Of a DNA stretch of 64,000 nt, positions 26,563 to 35,300 are shown piece after piece (position 1 is the stretch's first letter; each line of letters opens with the position of its first letter). A program made the position numbers and the translations under genes. The stretch is taken from contig DOAQ01000012.1 in NCBI GenBank assembly GCA_003506435.1, positions 1 to 64,000 on the forward strand, read 5' to 3'. The notes under the pieces were generated by a model. That model was not told where the DNA came from. It saw only the letters and a list, made by a program, of their open reading frames with translations, and searched no databases. This DNA is from Prolixibacteraceae bacterium (GTDB lineage: Bacteria > Bacteroidota > Bacteroidia > Bacteroidales > Prolixibacteraceae).

Positions 26563-26979
26563 TTAAAAATCAACCTTTCCGCGCAATGATTTTTTTTCGC
26601 CCAACAGCTTTTTCCCCTGAATCCGTTTTTCCATTGATGTTTTGGTAGGCCGGGTGGCTCTACGTTTTTTCTGCGGAGTGAGCGCTTTTTCAATGAGGGC
26701 ATACAATTTTGCAATGCAGGCTTCCTTATTCATCAGTTGCGAACGTTCCTTTTGGCTCACCACCTGCAACAGCCCATCGATAGTAATTTTTGAGGCCAGT
26801 TTTTCCAGCAGCAGTTGTTTTTGCTCACTGCTCAGCAATTCCGACCGGGCAATACTGAAACGCAAGGCGACCCGCGTGTTCACCTTGTTTACGTTTTGTC
26901 CGCCGGGGCCTCCGCTTCGCGAAGCCTGAAAAACAAATTCCGGGCTCAAATCAGGAATATATACGGGCTGGTTTTCCAT
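26563..26979 (-). CDS. arfB: Ribosome-rescue hydrolase ArfB (YaeJ)
   Basis: A 138-residue, stop-codon-independent peptidyl-tRNA hydrolase that frees ribosomes stalled at the ends of broken messages. The GGQ motif is at residues 26-28 (SGGPGGQNVNKVNTR). The long basic tail (KKRRATRPTKTSMEKRIQGK, then KSLRGKVDF) enters the empty mRNA channel. The codon-recognition domains of RF1/RF2 are absent, as expected. A perfect -7 element ends 5 bases before the start codon, so the message may be leaderless. Confidence 0.95.
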   Translation of the reverse strand: MENQPVYIPDLSPEFVFQASRSGGPGGQNVNKVNTRVALRFSIARSELLSSEQKQLLLEKLASKITIDGLLQVVSQKERSQLMNKEACIAKLYALIEKALTPQKKRRATRPTKTSMEKRIQGKKLLGEKKSLRGKVDF

Positions 26980-26984
26980 AGCTG

Positions 26985-26992
26985 CAAAGTTA
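26985..26992 (-). promoter_or_regulatory. -7 element immediately before arfB
   Basis: On the minus strand TAACTTTG matches TAnnTTTG exactly and ends 5 bases before the arfB ATG, so transcription would start at or next to the start codon. I see no convincing -33 element. Confidence 0.45.
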
Positions 26993-27112
26993 AATTAAAA
27001 AAGCATCAATTGCTGATGAGTATTTCAGGCTGCCGATCGACTGATTTTGAAGTCATCCGGGAACATTTCACTTCCTCTGTTTCCCCGAAAAACTCACAAA
27101 ATACAGGTCAAA

Positions 27113-27144
27113 TTGGCCTTAGTTGAAAGAATGTACTATCTTCG
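27113..27144 (+). promoter_or_regulatory. Possible promoter of the DUF2723 gene
   Basis: TTGG at 27113 and TATCTTCG at 27137-27144 (one base from TAnnTTTG) with a 21-base spacer, 28 bases before the start codon. Confidence 0.4.
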
Positions 27145-27171
27145 CAATCGATACTCAATTAATAGGTTCGC

Positions 27172-30100
27172 ATGAAAAATTACAGGCTGATCAACAATGT
27201 TTTTGGCTGGGTTACCTTTCTGGTAGCCGCTGTTACCTATCTGCTCACTATTGAGCCAACAACAAGCTTTTGGGACTGTGGCGAGTTCATAACCACATCG
27301 TACAAACTGGAAGTTGGTCATCCTCCGGGTGCACCATTCTTCATGGTTCTGGGCCGTTTTTTCACTATTCTTGCCGGCGATCCGTCGAAAGCCGCCATGG
27401 TTATCAACGCTTTATCAGCATTGGCAAGTGCATTTACCATTCTGTTCCTGTTCTGGACCATCACCCACCTGGCAAAAAAGCTGATTGGCAACGGCGAAGA
27501 ATTTAGCCTTTCTCAAACTATTGCCATTATTGGGAGCGGAGTGGTTGGCGGCTTGGCCTATACATTTTCCGATACCTTCTGGTTTTCGGCAGTGGAAGGC
27601 GAAGTGTACGCCTCCTCTTCCCTGATCACGGCCATTGTTTTTTGGGCCATCCTGAAATGGGAAGATTCAGCAGATCAACCTTATGCCAATCGCTGGATTA
27701 TCTTCATCGCTTATATGGTCGGGCTTTCCATCGGGATTCACCTGTTGAACCTGCTTGCTATTCCTGCTATCGTCCTTGTTTATTATTTCAAAAAATACAA
27801 TGCCTCTAAAAAAGGTATTCTTTATTGCCTTGCTATTTCTTTTGTCATCGTGGCTGTTATCATGTACGGAATCATTCCCGGCGTGGTAAAAATAGCTGCC
27901 AAATTCGAGCTTCTTTTTGTAAATGGGATTGGACTTCCATTCAATACCGGGGTAATTATTTATGCACTACTGCTGATCAGTCTCATTGTTTGGGGTATCC
28001 GTTACACCATCCGCAAAAACATGGTTCTCTGGAATACAATATTGCTCAGTTTCACGGTTATCCTGATCGGCTATTCTTCGTTTGCCATCATCGTTATCCG
28101 TTCGTCGGCTAAAACCCCGATGGACCAAAACAGTCCTAATGATGTATTTTCCCTGCTCGGCTATCTGAACCGCGAACAATATGGCGACCGTCCGCTTTTC
28201 TACGGAAGATATTACAACACTCCGCTCGACGACCGCGAACCGTATGTTGACGACAAACCATATTATATTCAGAAAGACGGTAAATATGTGATTGCCGATA
28301 TGCGTGAAAAACCGCAGTTCATGAGCGATTACAGTACGTTCCTGCCGCGCATGTACAGTCGCGAAGATCAACACATTGAAGATTACAAGCAATGGGCCAA
28401 CATAAAAGGACGGAATGTTCGTTATACCGATCCTTCCGGCGAAACCCAAATGTTACAGATACCGACTTTCGCTGAAAATATGACTTTCTTTTTCCGCTAC
28501 CAGGTTGGCTTTATGTACCTGCGTTATTTCATGTGGAATTTCGTGGGACGGCAAAACGACATTCAAGGCCATGGCGATATTTCAAATGGTAACTGGATCA
28601 GCGGGATCAACTTCATTGACTCCATGCGTCTGGGTGATCAGAAAACCCTGCCTGCCCACCTGAAAGAAAATAAAGGAAGGAATACGTATTATTTCTTTCC
28701 TCTCATTCTCGGGATAATCGGATTTTTCTACATGTACAACAAAGGAAAATCAGGGAAGCAGAACCTCTGGGTAGTTTCTTTATTATTCCTGATGACCGGT
28801 CTTGCTATTGTGTTTTATCTGAACCAATATCCGCACCAACCCCGCGAACGCGACTATGCGTACGCCGGTTCGTTCTATGCATTTGCCATTTGGATTGGCA
28901 TTGGGGTATTGTCGCTGTACGAGGCATTGAAAAAGCTGGCTCCGGCAAAAATAAGCGCTATTGTAGTTTCTGTTTTATCACTGATTCTGGTGCCCGGCAT
29001 CATGGCTTCCGAAAACTGGGACGACCACGACCGCTCAGACCGCTATACTGCCCGCGAACTTGGCGCCAACTATTTGAAATCGTGCAAACCAAATTCTGTT
29101 ATTTTCACCAATGGTGACAACGATACTTTCCCGCTTTGGTACAATCAGGAAGTGGAAGAATTCCGCACCGACGTGCGTGTATGCAATCTCAGTTATTTCC
29201 AGACCGACTGGTATATCGACCAGATGAAAAGTAAAGCATACGACTCGGAGCCGCTGCCGATCAGTTTTAGCCACGACCAATACGTGCAAGGGGTCCGCGA
29301 TGTGGTGTACCTGATGAGTGACCCGCGTATCAAAGGAGCTATTGAACTGAAAAGGGCCATTAATTTTATCAAGGATGACAACCCAAAAACCAAACTGACC
29401 CAGGCAGACAATTCCGCTTATATTCCGACGAAACAGCTTTATTATATAGTTGACAAGGAAGCTGTAATCCGGAACAAAGTAGTTGGCCCTGAAGATTACA
29501 ATAATATCGTGGATACTATTTTCATCAACTTCGGGAACAGAAGCTACTTGTCCAAAGACGAGTTGATGGTACTCGACATGATTGACCAGGCCAATTGGGA
29601 ACGGCCTATCTACTGGGCTATTACCGTGGGCCGCGACAAATACCTTGGGCTTCAGGATTATTTCCGTCTCGAAGGTTTTGCTTACCGGTTCGTGCCATTG
29701 AAATCGAAAAGCGACAATATTCAGGTAGGCGGAGTAAATACCAGCTTGATGTACAAGCAAATGATGGAAGAATTCACTTGGGGAAATATGGAAAAACCGG
29801 ATGTTTACATCGATGAAAACAATTCGCGCATGATGATGAACATTCGCAATAATTTCAACAGGCTGGCAGAAGCGCTGATTCTGGAGGGTAAAAAAGATTC
29901 GGCAATTGCTGTGCTCGACCGCTGTGTTGAACTGATTCCTCACAAAACAGTACCGTATAACTATTTCACGATCATGATGGCTGAAAGCTACTTTAAAGCA
30001 GGAGCCAGCCAGAAGGGCAGTGAAATAATTAAATTAATGAATGGCCTTTATCTCAAGGAAATGGATTATTACCTGTCGCTGGATCAGAAATTTGCCAATA

Positions 30101-30243
30101 TCGTTGATGAAGAGATTCAGCGTGTCCTCTATTTCATGCGCGAGATGAATACCATTTGTACGCAAAACGGACAGGAAAATCTGGCGAAAGAAATTATGGA
30201 AAGTTTTAACAAATATTTGAAAATATACAGTTCATCGAAATGA
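27172..30243 (+). CDS. DUF2723 polytopic membrane protein (GT-C-like)
   Basis: A 1023-residue protein. The first half has about a dozen membrane segments and the DUF2723 signature TSFWDCGEFITTSYKL followed by GHPPGAPFF near residues 35-60. This resembles GT-C glycosyltransferases that use lipid-linked sugars, with acidic residues in the first external loop. The second half (from about residue 600) is soluble and ends in TPR-like helices. The acceptor is unknown. The next gene overlaps its stop by 4 bases (ATGA), so the deacetylase domain is translationally coupled to it. Confidence 0.85.
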   Translation: MKNYRLINNVFGWVTFLVAAVTYLLTIEPTTSFWDCGEFITTSYKLEVGHPPGAPFFMVLGRFFTILAGDPSKAAMVINALSALASAFTILFLFWTITHLAKKLIGNGEEFSLSQTIAIIGSGVVGGLAYTFSDTFWFSAVEGEVYASSSLITAIVFWAILKWEDSADQPYANRWIIFIAYMVGLSIGIHLLNLLAIPAIVLVYYFKKYNASKKGILYCLAISFVIVAVIMYGIIPGVVKIAAKFELLFVNGIGLPFNTGVIIYALLLISLIVWGIRYTIRKNMVLWNTILLSFTVILIGYSSFAIIVIRSSAKTPMDQNSPNDVFSLLGYLNREQYGDRPLFYGRYYNTPLDDREPYVDDKPYYIQKDGKYVIADMREKPQFMSDYSTFLPRMYSREDQHIEDYKQWANIKGRNVRYTDPSGETQMLQIPTFAENMTFFFRYQVGFMYLRYFMWNFVGRQNDIQGHGDISNGNWISGINFIDSMRLGDQKTLPAHLKENKGRNTYYFFPLILGIIGFFYMYNKGKSGKQNLWVVSLLFLMTGLAIVFYLNQYPHQPRERDYAYAGSFYAFAIWIGIGVLSLYEALKKLAPAKISAIVVSVLSLILVPGIMASENWDDHDRSDRYTARELGANYLKSCKPNSVIFTNGDNDTFPLWYNQEVEEFRTDVRVCNLSYFQTDWYIDQMKSKAYDSEPLPISFSHDQYVQGVRDVVYLMSDPRIKGAIELKRAINFIKDDNPKTKLTQADNSAYIPTKQLYYIVDKEAVIRNKVVGPEDYNNIVDTIFINFGNRSYLSKDELMVLDMIDQANWERPIYWAITVGRDKYLGLQDYFRLEGFAYRFVPLKSKSDNIQVGGVNTSLMYKQMMEEFTWGNMEKPDVYIDENNSRMMMNIRNNFNRLAEALILEGKKDSAIAVLDRCVELIPHKTVPYNYFTIMMAESYFKAGASQKGSEIIKLMNGLYLKEMDYYLSLDQKFANIVDEEIQRVLYFMREMNTICTQNGQENLAKEIMESFNKYLKIYSSSK

Positions 30244-32147
30244 TGCGTTTGAGGCCAGGGGTCCGCTTGCCGTGGATCGTTCGTCTTCTTTACAGAAAAG
30301 CGTTTTGGAGAATCGAAGGGAACGAAAAGGTGGTTTACCTTACATTCGACGACGGGCCGATTCCCGAGGTAACTCCCTGGGTTCTCGATCTGCTGAAACA
30401 GGAAAACATCAGGGCTACCTTTTTCTGTGTAGGGGAGAATGTGGAAAAATACCCTGCCGTATTCCAACAGGTTTTGGCGGAAGGACATGCTGTTGGCAAC
30501 CATACGTTCAACCACATGCAAGGTTTGAAATCGGACCGCGACAGCTATTTGTCCAATATTGAAAAGGCAGACCGGTTGATCGGGTCTCCGCTGTTCAGGC
30601 CGCCGCACGGTTTCCTGAAATGTCCGCAATACCGATTGGTCAGGAAAAAATACCGGATTGTGATGTGGGATGTACTGAGCCGCGACTTCGATCACCGTAT
30701 TTCGGCAAAGGAAGTTTTCAATAATGTAATGGATTTTGTACGGCCGGGGTCAATTCTGATTTTTCACGATTCGCTAAAGGCTGAAAAAAATATGAAAGAA
30801 GCCCTGCCCGAAGTAATTCGATCTTTGAAAAAGCAAGGATACCGGTTCGAAACGATACCGGTTTTAAAAAATAAACCAATGAATATTCTTATTGTAGGCT
30901 CCGGAGGGAGAGAACATGCGATGGCATGGAAAATTAAACAATCGACGAAAGTAGAAAAACTATTTATAGCCCCGGGTAATGCAGGGACTTCCGAAGTTGG
31001 GATCAACCTGCCAATTGGTGTTTCCGATTTTGAAGGCATCAAAAAAATCATTATCGACAACCAAATCGACTTGCTTTTGGTCGGACCGGAAGTACCGCTT
31101 TGCGAAGGACTGCACGATTACCTTCTTCTTCAGAAAGAATTAAAAGGCTTAAAAATTGTCGGGCCCCGGCGAAACGGCGCCATGCTCGAAGGCAGCAAGG
31201 ATTTCGCCAAAGATTTCATGATACGCCATAACATCCCGACTGCCCGGTACAGTACTTTTACCAAAGAAACGATGAATGAAGGCATTCATTTTCTGAAAAC
31301 GCTGAACGCTCCGTATGTTTTGAAAGCCGATGGGCTGGCAGCCGGAAAGGGAGTACTCATCATTAATAGTTTTGATGAAGCGGCCGCTTCGCTCCGTGAA
31401 ATGCTCGATGGTCAATTCGGTACAGCCAGCAGCAAAGTAGTAATTGAAGAGTTTTTGAGTGGTGTGGAATGTTCGGTGTTTGTGATGACCGACGGCAAAG
31501 ACTATAAAATATTGCCGGTTGCCAAAGATTATAAACGCATCGGCGAAGGCGATACCGGGCTGAATACAGGCGGTATGGGCGCCATTTCGCCTGTCCCGTT
31601 TGCTGATGAAATTTTTATGCAGAAGGTGGAGGAACGCATTGTAAAACCGACGGTCAACGGGTTGCAGGAAGATGGAATCCCGTACCAGGGTTTTATCTTT
31701 TTAGGACTGATCAATGTAAAAAACGAACCGTTTGTTATTGAATACAATGTCCGCATGGGCGATCCGGAAACCGAAGCAGTCATGCTGCGCATCCAATCCG
31801 ACTTTGTGGAATTGCTCGAAGGAGTAGCCGATGGCAACCTTGCTGAAAAGACACTCGAAATCGACCCGCGCACTGCTGTTACAGTTATGATGGTATCGGG
31901 CGGTTATCCCGGTTCGTACGCAAAAGGCAAAGTAATGAGCGGTTTCGGGCAAGTTGACGGCAGCATTTTGTTTCATGCAGGAACCAAATTGTCGGCTGTA
32001 AATGTAGTTACCGACGGAGGCCGTGTAATTGCGGTCAGTTCGTACGGAAACTCCATGAAGGAAGCGCTGGCTGTTTCGTATAAAAATGCTGAAAAGATTA
32101 AATTCGAAGGCAGCTATTACCGGAGAGATTTAGGGTTTGATTTGTAA
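30240..32147 (+). CDS. purD: Polysaccharide deacetylase read in frame into phosphoribosylamine-glycine ligase (PurD)
   Basis: A 635-residue frame. Residues 1-212 are a NodB-type polysaccharide deacetylase (LTFDDGPIPEV, the metal motif HTFNH, and RPPHG), without a signal peptide. Residues 214-635 are a complete PurD (MNILIVGSGGREHAMAWKI; ATP-grasp segment KADGLAAGKGV; GMGAISPVP), which joins glycine to phosphoribosylamine in purine synthesis. The join is at GTT TTA AAA AAT AAA CCA ATG. One extra A in the A6 run at 30866-30871 would give a TAA four bases before that ATG, so the fusion may come from a single-base deletion or a sequencing error. The two functions have no evident link. Confidence 0.88.
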   Translation: MMRLRPGVRLPWIVRLLYRKAFWRIEGNEKVVYLTFDDGPIPEVTPWVLDLLKQENIRATFFCVGENVEKYPAVFQQVLAEGHAVGNHTFNHMQGLKSDRDSYLSNIEKADRLIGSPLFRPPHGFLKCPQYRLVRKKYRIVMWDVLSRDFDHRISAKEVFNNVMDFVRPGSILIFHDSLKAEKNMKEALPEVIRSLKKQGYRFETIPVLKNKPMNILIVGSGGREHAMAWKIKQSTKVEKLFIAPGNAGTSEVGINLPIGVSDFEGIKKIIIDNQIDLLLVGPEVPLCEGLHDYLLLQKELKGLKIVGPRRNGAMLEGSKDFAKDFMIRHNIPTARYSTFTKETMNEGIHFLKTLNAPYVLKADGLAAGKGVLIINSFDEAAASLREMLDGQFGTASSKVVIEEFLSGVECSVFVMTDGKDYKILPVAKDYKRIGEGDTGLNTGGMGAISPVPFADEIFMQKVEERIVKPTVNGLQEDGIPYQGFIFLGLINVKNEPFVIEYNVRMGDPETEAVMLRIQSDFVELLEGVADGNLAEKTLEIDPRTAVTVMMVSGGYPGSYAKGKVMSGFGQVDGSILFHAGTKLSAVNVVTDGGRVIAVSSYGNSMKEALAVSYKNAEKIKFEGSYYRRDLGFDL

Positions 32148-32282
32148 CCAGATGCTTGTATATTGCTAAATTGCTGAATTGCTACCGATATTGGCAACAA
32201 GTCGTCAGGAACCGGAAATTTTCTCTGGATACTGCGACTGAACACTGAATACTTGTGAAATTTGAAACTTGGATTTTGACCC

Positions 32283-33290
32283 ATGATACTGAGAATACTT
32301 AGAACCAACCATGCATATCATTTTATTCTGATCCCGCTGATGGCTGTTCTGCTTTGGTTGCCATCGCTGATCAAACCGGAGCCGTACCCTTTTTATGCGG
32401 GCGAGGACATGATGCCTCTTTACCAACCGGTTGCCTGGCTCATGATGCAAAGTACTTTTCTGAACAGCATCATCCCACTCACCTTGCTTGTGTTACTGGC
32501 TTTCCTCCTTATCCGGCTGAATATCCAGTATGCCTTTATTCGTATCCGCACCTTTTTGCCTGCCAGCCTGCTTATTCTCATCACCAGCGGGTTCGTGGGC
32601 ATGCATTCCATGCACCCCGTATATTTCGCTATTTTCTTTATCCTGTTTGCCATCGACCGTATTTTCGACTCGTACGAAAAAGAGAAAATCCATTCAAATG
32701 CTTTTGATGCCGGAATGCTGATTTCCATCGGTTCGCTTTTCTACATGAACCTGATTTTCTTTTTCCCGATGGTATGGGCCGGTCTTCGCGTGATTCACAA
32801 ACAAATTAAATGGCGTGACTTTGTATTGCCCCTGCTCGGCCTTTTGCTTCCCTGGTTGTTTACTTTTGCCGGGTATTTCTTTTTCAATAAGTTTTTCGAT
32901 TTGTTGGTTATCATTGAAAAGAATTTCATCACCGACAATGACTTCATATCCTTCGATAATTTTTTCGACAACAATATTCCTCTTCTTGTTTTTCTGGGTT
33001 TTCTGGGTTTTATCACCTTTTTCAGCAGTGTTTTTTTCTTGGTACAATACGACGAAAAGAAAATCAGTTCCCGAAAATTCTTTCAGGTGTTCTTTTTTGT
33101 TTTTCTGATTCCCCTGGCGTTGATGATTACCATACCTGCCATTTCACACGAAATATTTATCATTCTGGCCATTCCGCTTTCGTTTCTTATATCCAACTAT
33201 TTGGTATTTATGAAACGGAGGTTTTGGGGTGAATTATTCCTTTATGTGTTACTTGCGGGGGTCATTTATCTGCAATTTGCACCAAAATGA
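32283..33290 (+). CDS. Polytopic membrane protein, DUF6427-like
   Basis: A 335-residue integral membrane protein with about ten hydrophobic segments and few polar motifs. It resembles the Bacteroidota family annotated DUF6427, usually found near purine or envelope genes; the family call is from memory of its N-terminus (ILRILRTNHAYHFILIPL) and is tentative. The function is unknown. The next gene starts inside its stop (ATGA, 4-base overlap), so it is coupled to the carbamoyltransferase. Confidence 0.65.
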   Translation: MILRILRTNHAYHFILIPLMAVLLWLPSLIKPEPYPFYAGEDMMPLYQPVAWLMMQSTFLNSIIPLTLLVLLAFLLIRLNIQYAFIRIRTFLPASLLILITSGFVGMHSMHPVYFAIFFILFAIDRIFDSYEKEKIHSNAFDAGMLISIGSLFYMNLIFFFPMVWAGLRVIHKQIKWRDFVLPLLGLLLPWLFTFAGYFFFNKFFDLLVIIEKNFITDNDFISFDNFFDNNIPLLVFLGFLGFITFFSSVFFLVQYDEKKISSRKFFQVFFFVFLIPLALMITIPAISHEIFIILAIPLSFLISNYLVFMKRRFWGELFLYVLLAGVIYLQFAPK

Positions 33291-34930
33291 ATTCGTCGCG
33301 GGCAACACTGGCCATTTACGGGATACAGGACCGCTTCGACTATGAACATCCGTTTTATGTACACGACCACAATCTTTGCATCATGCAGAACGGGCGTGTC
33401 CGCGAATTTCTTCAACTCGAACGTATTACCCGCCGCAAACGCGATAACCAACTGCACGAAAAATTATATTCCATCCTGAAAGAAAAAAAATTGCTTGCCG
33501 AAGAATTCGATCTTGTTTTTGTCGACAATGTGGTGGGCCGAACTTTTCTCACGTCCCGGGGCGATGTCCGCTTCGAAGCGCCCCTCAGCGCCGGACTGTC
33601 GAACGATTTGGAAGAAGGCCGTTGCTGGTGGTTTGGCCGTGAAACACGCGGGTGGGCGCTGAACCACGAGTTGGCACACATCTTTTCCTGCCTTCCTTTC
33701 TTCGGAAATTTCAAAGAAAACAGCTTGCTGGTGCATTTCGACGGAGGCGCCAGCCGGAGCAATTTCTCTGCATGGATTTTCAGGAATAACCAACTTCAGT
33801 TGCTCGAATACCATTGGGAACTGAGAAAAATGAGCTCCATTTTCAATGCCAATGCGTTGGTTTTTGCCATCATTGGCGCCCGGCTGGAGGAGCAGAATTC
33901 AGTACCCGGGAAAATGATGGGTTTGGCCGGACATGGCAGTTACCGTTCTGAACTGGAAAAATGGCTCATCGAACATGATTTCTTCGAAAATATATGGAAT
34001 CGCAAGTCCGTATTTTTTCAGGAAGCAAAAAAAGCATTTGGTATCGAACTGAAATATTTCGATCAGAAAAACCCCTTCATCCAGGATGTGGTGGCAACGC
34101 TTCACCAAATTTTTGTGAACGAAATGTTATCTGTTTTCCGCAGGCTGAAAGAACAAACCGGCTGCGAAGAACTTTATTACACAGGAGGTTGTGCCCTCAA
34201 TATTGTTGCCAATACCGAACTCGTAAACAGCGGTCTTTTTTCTGAAGTTTACATTCCTCCCTGTACCGAAGATTCAGGACTGGCGCTTGGCGCAGCAGCT
34301 TTTGCCGAGTGGAAAAAGCATGGAAAGGCAGAACTTCATTCGCCGTATTTAAATGGTTGGAAGCTCGAAAATGAAACATTTTCTTATTCCGAAGACGACG
34401 TTAAAAATTGTGCCGAAGCGCTGGTTGCCGGGAAAACGATTGGCATTTGCAATGGTTTTGGTGAAGCGGGGCCGCGTGCACTGGGGAATCGCAGTTTATT
34501 GTGTTTGGCCGGTTCGAAGAAACTGGCCCGGAAAATCAGCATGCAGCACAAAGGCCGGGAATGGTACCGCCCGGTGGCGCCTGTCATGCTCGAAAAAAAC
34601 AGCCGCTACTTTACCGGACTTGACAACATTTATCCGCTCAGCAAATACATGTTGCTCGATTTTGCTGTCCTTCCTGAAAAACAAACGGAACTGGCCGGTG
34701 CAGTCCATGCCGACGGAACAGCGCGCATCCAAACCCTTTTTGCCCGCACCGACAATCCGTATTTATGGGATTTGCTGACGTATCTCGACGAACACCACCA
34801 GGTAAAAGCGTTGATCAACACTTCATTCAATGCCAAGGGCGAACCCATTGTTCACAGTGCGGATGATGCCTGTCACTCAGCACAAATCATGGGAATCGAC
34901 GGGGTAGTGATTAATGGACAGATGAAATAG
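33287..34930 (+). CDS. NodU/CmcH-type carbamoyltransferase
   Basis: A 547-residue enzyme that would move a carbamoyl group from carbamoyl phosphate, by a carbamoyl-adenylate, to a hydroxyl of a sugar or other small molecule. The N-terminal kinase-like fold has ALNHELAHIFSC, the metal-binding histidine motif (about residue 125), and VHFDGGASRSNF, the ATP-binding region. The C-terminal domain has GEAGPRALGNRSLL and the carbamoyl-site motif KGREWYRPVAPVML, then NTSFNAKGEPIV. It is coupled to the DUF6427-like gene. Proximity to the sugar operon at 36-42 kb suggests that it decorates a surface glycan, but this is inference. Its last codons and TAG lie inside a palindromic repeat. Confidence 0.88.
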   Translation: MNSSRATLAIYGIQDRFDYEHPFYVHDHNLCIMQNGRVREFLQLERITRRKRDNQLHEKLYSILKEKKLLAEEFDLVFVDNVVGRTFLTSRGDVRFEAPLSAGLSNDLEEGRCWWFGRETRGWALNHELAHIFSCLPFFGNFKENSLLVHFDGGASRSNFSAWIFRNNQLQLLEYHWELRKMSSIFNANALVFAIIGARLEEQNSVPGKMMGLAGHGSYRSELEKWLIEHDFFENIWNRKSVFFQEAKKAFGIELKYFDQKNPFIQDVVATLHQIFVNEMLSVFRRLKEQTGCEELYYTGGCALNIVANTELVNSGLFSEVYIPPCTEDSGLALGAAAFAEWKKHGKAELHSPYLNGWKLENETFSYSEDDVKNCAEALVAGKTIGICNGFGEAGPRALGNRSLLCLAGSKKLARKISMQHKGREWYRPVAPVMLEKNSRYFTGLDNIYPLSKYMLLDFAVLPEKQTELAGAVHADGTARIQTLFARTDNPYLWDLLTYLDEHHQVKALINTSFNAKGEPIVHSADDACHSAQIMGIDGVVINGQMK

Positions 34931-35030
34931 CCATAAGAGCTAAAGCTCATACCAACAGAAAATGAATTGACCAAAGGGAAATCCGCGAAGCGAATAAATG
35001 GCTATTCCATGCGTTGGAATGTTGATTGAA
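34921..35030 (-). repeat. Dispersed palindromic repeat, copy B (inverted)
   Basis: GATGAAATAGCCAT (34921-34934) and ATGGCTATTCCATG (34998-35011) form the outer inverted repeat, and the conserved lead follows on the opposite strand (complement of CGTTGGAATGTTGATTGAAA). The inner hairpin is AGAGCT/AGCTC around 34937-34948. Relative to copy A it holds about 30 extra bases inside. The TAG stop of the carbamoyltransferase (34928-34930) lies within the left arm. Confidence 0.7.
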
Positions 35031-35300
35031 AAAACAGAAGTTGATACGAAAATTGTACAAACCAAATTTGAAAATTTACACACATGAAAATTTTGTAAAA
35101 GTCCATGAAAACTGGGAATGTTGGAAGTTACAAACAAAGGCGGATTGCGTTCGCCATCTGGTGGGTGTCAAGCCGAAAGACGGCCTGAGCGGAAAGATGC
35201 ACACCAAAAACCGATGCTGCTGAATTTGCGGGTAGCTGAGTTCGTGCTTTTATTACCTCAGACTGTTTGTCAACAATGTTTGTAGCCATATTTATTTGTG
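35031..35300. other. Unassigned spacer
   Basis: Short reading frames exist on both strands (plus 35026-35223; minus from an ATG near 35289 that follows the neighbouring gene by 12 bases), but none has a recognisable family. The bases 35135-35215 are locally more GC-rich than the rest. I see no tRNA, terminator or transposase remnant that I could defend. Confidence 0.3.

Noticed and set aside
33287..34930. Hydrogenase maturation factor HypF or a Kae1/TsaD protein
   Set aside because: The acylphosphatase, zinc-finger and YrdC domains of HypF are missing, while the C-terminal NodU/CmcH domain is present. No hydrogenase genes are nearby.
35026..35223. 65-residue plus-strand ORF
   Set aside because: It begins inside the palindromic repeat and shows no known family or conserved pattern, so I do not annotate it as a gene.
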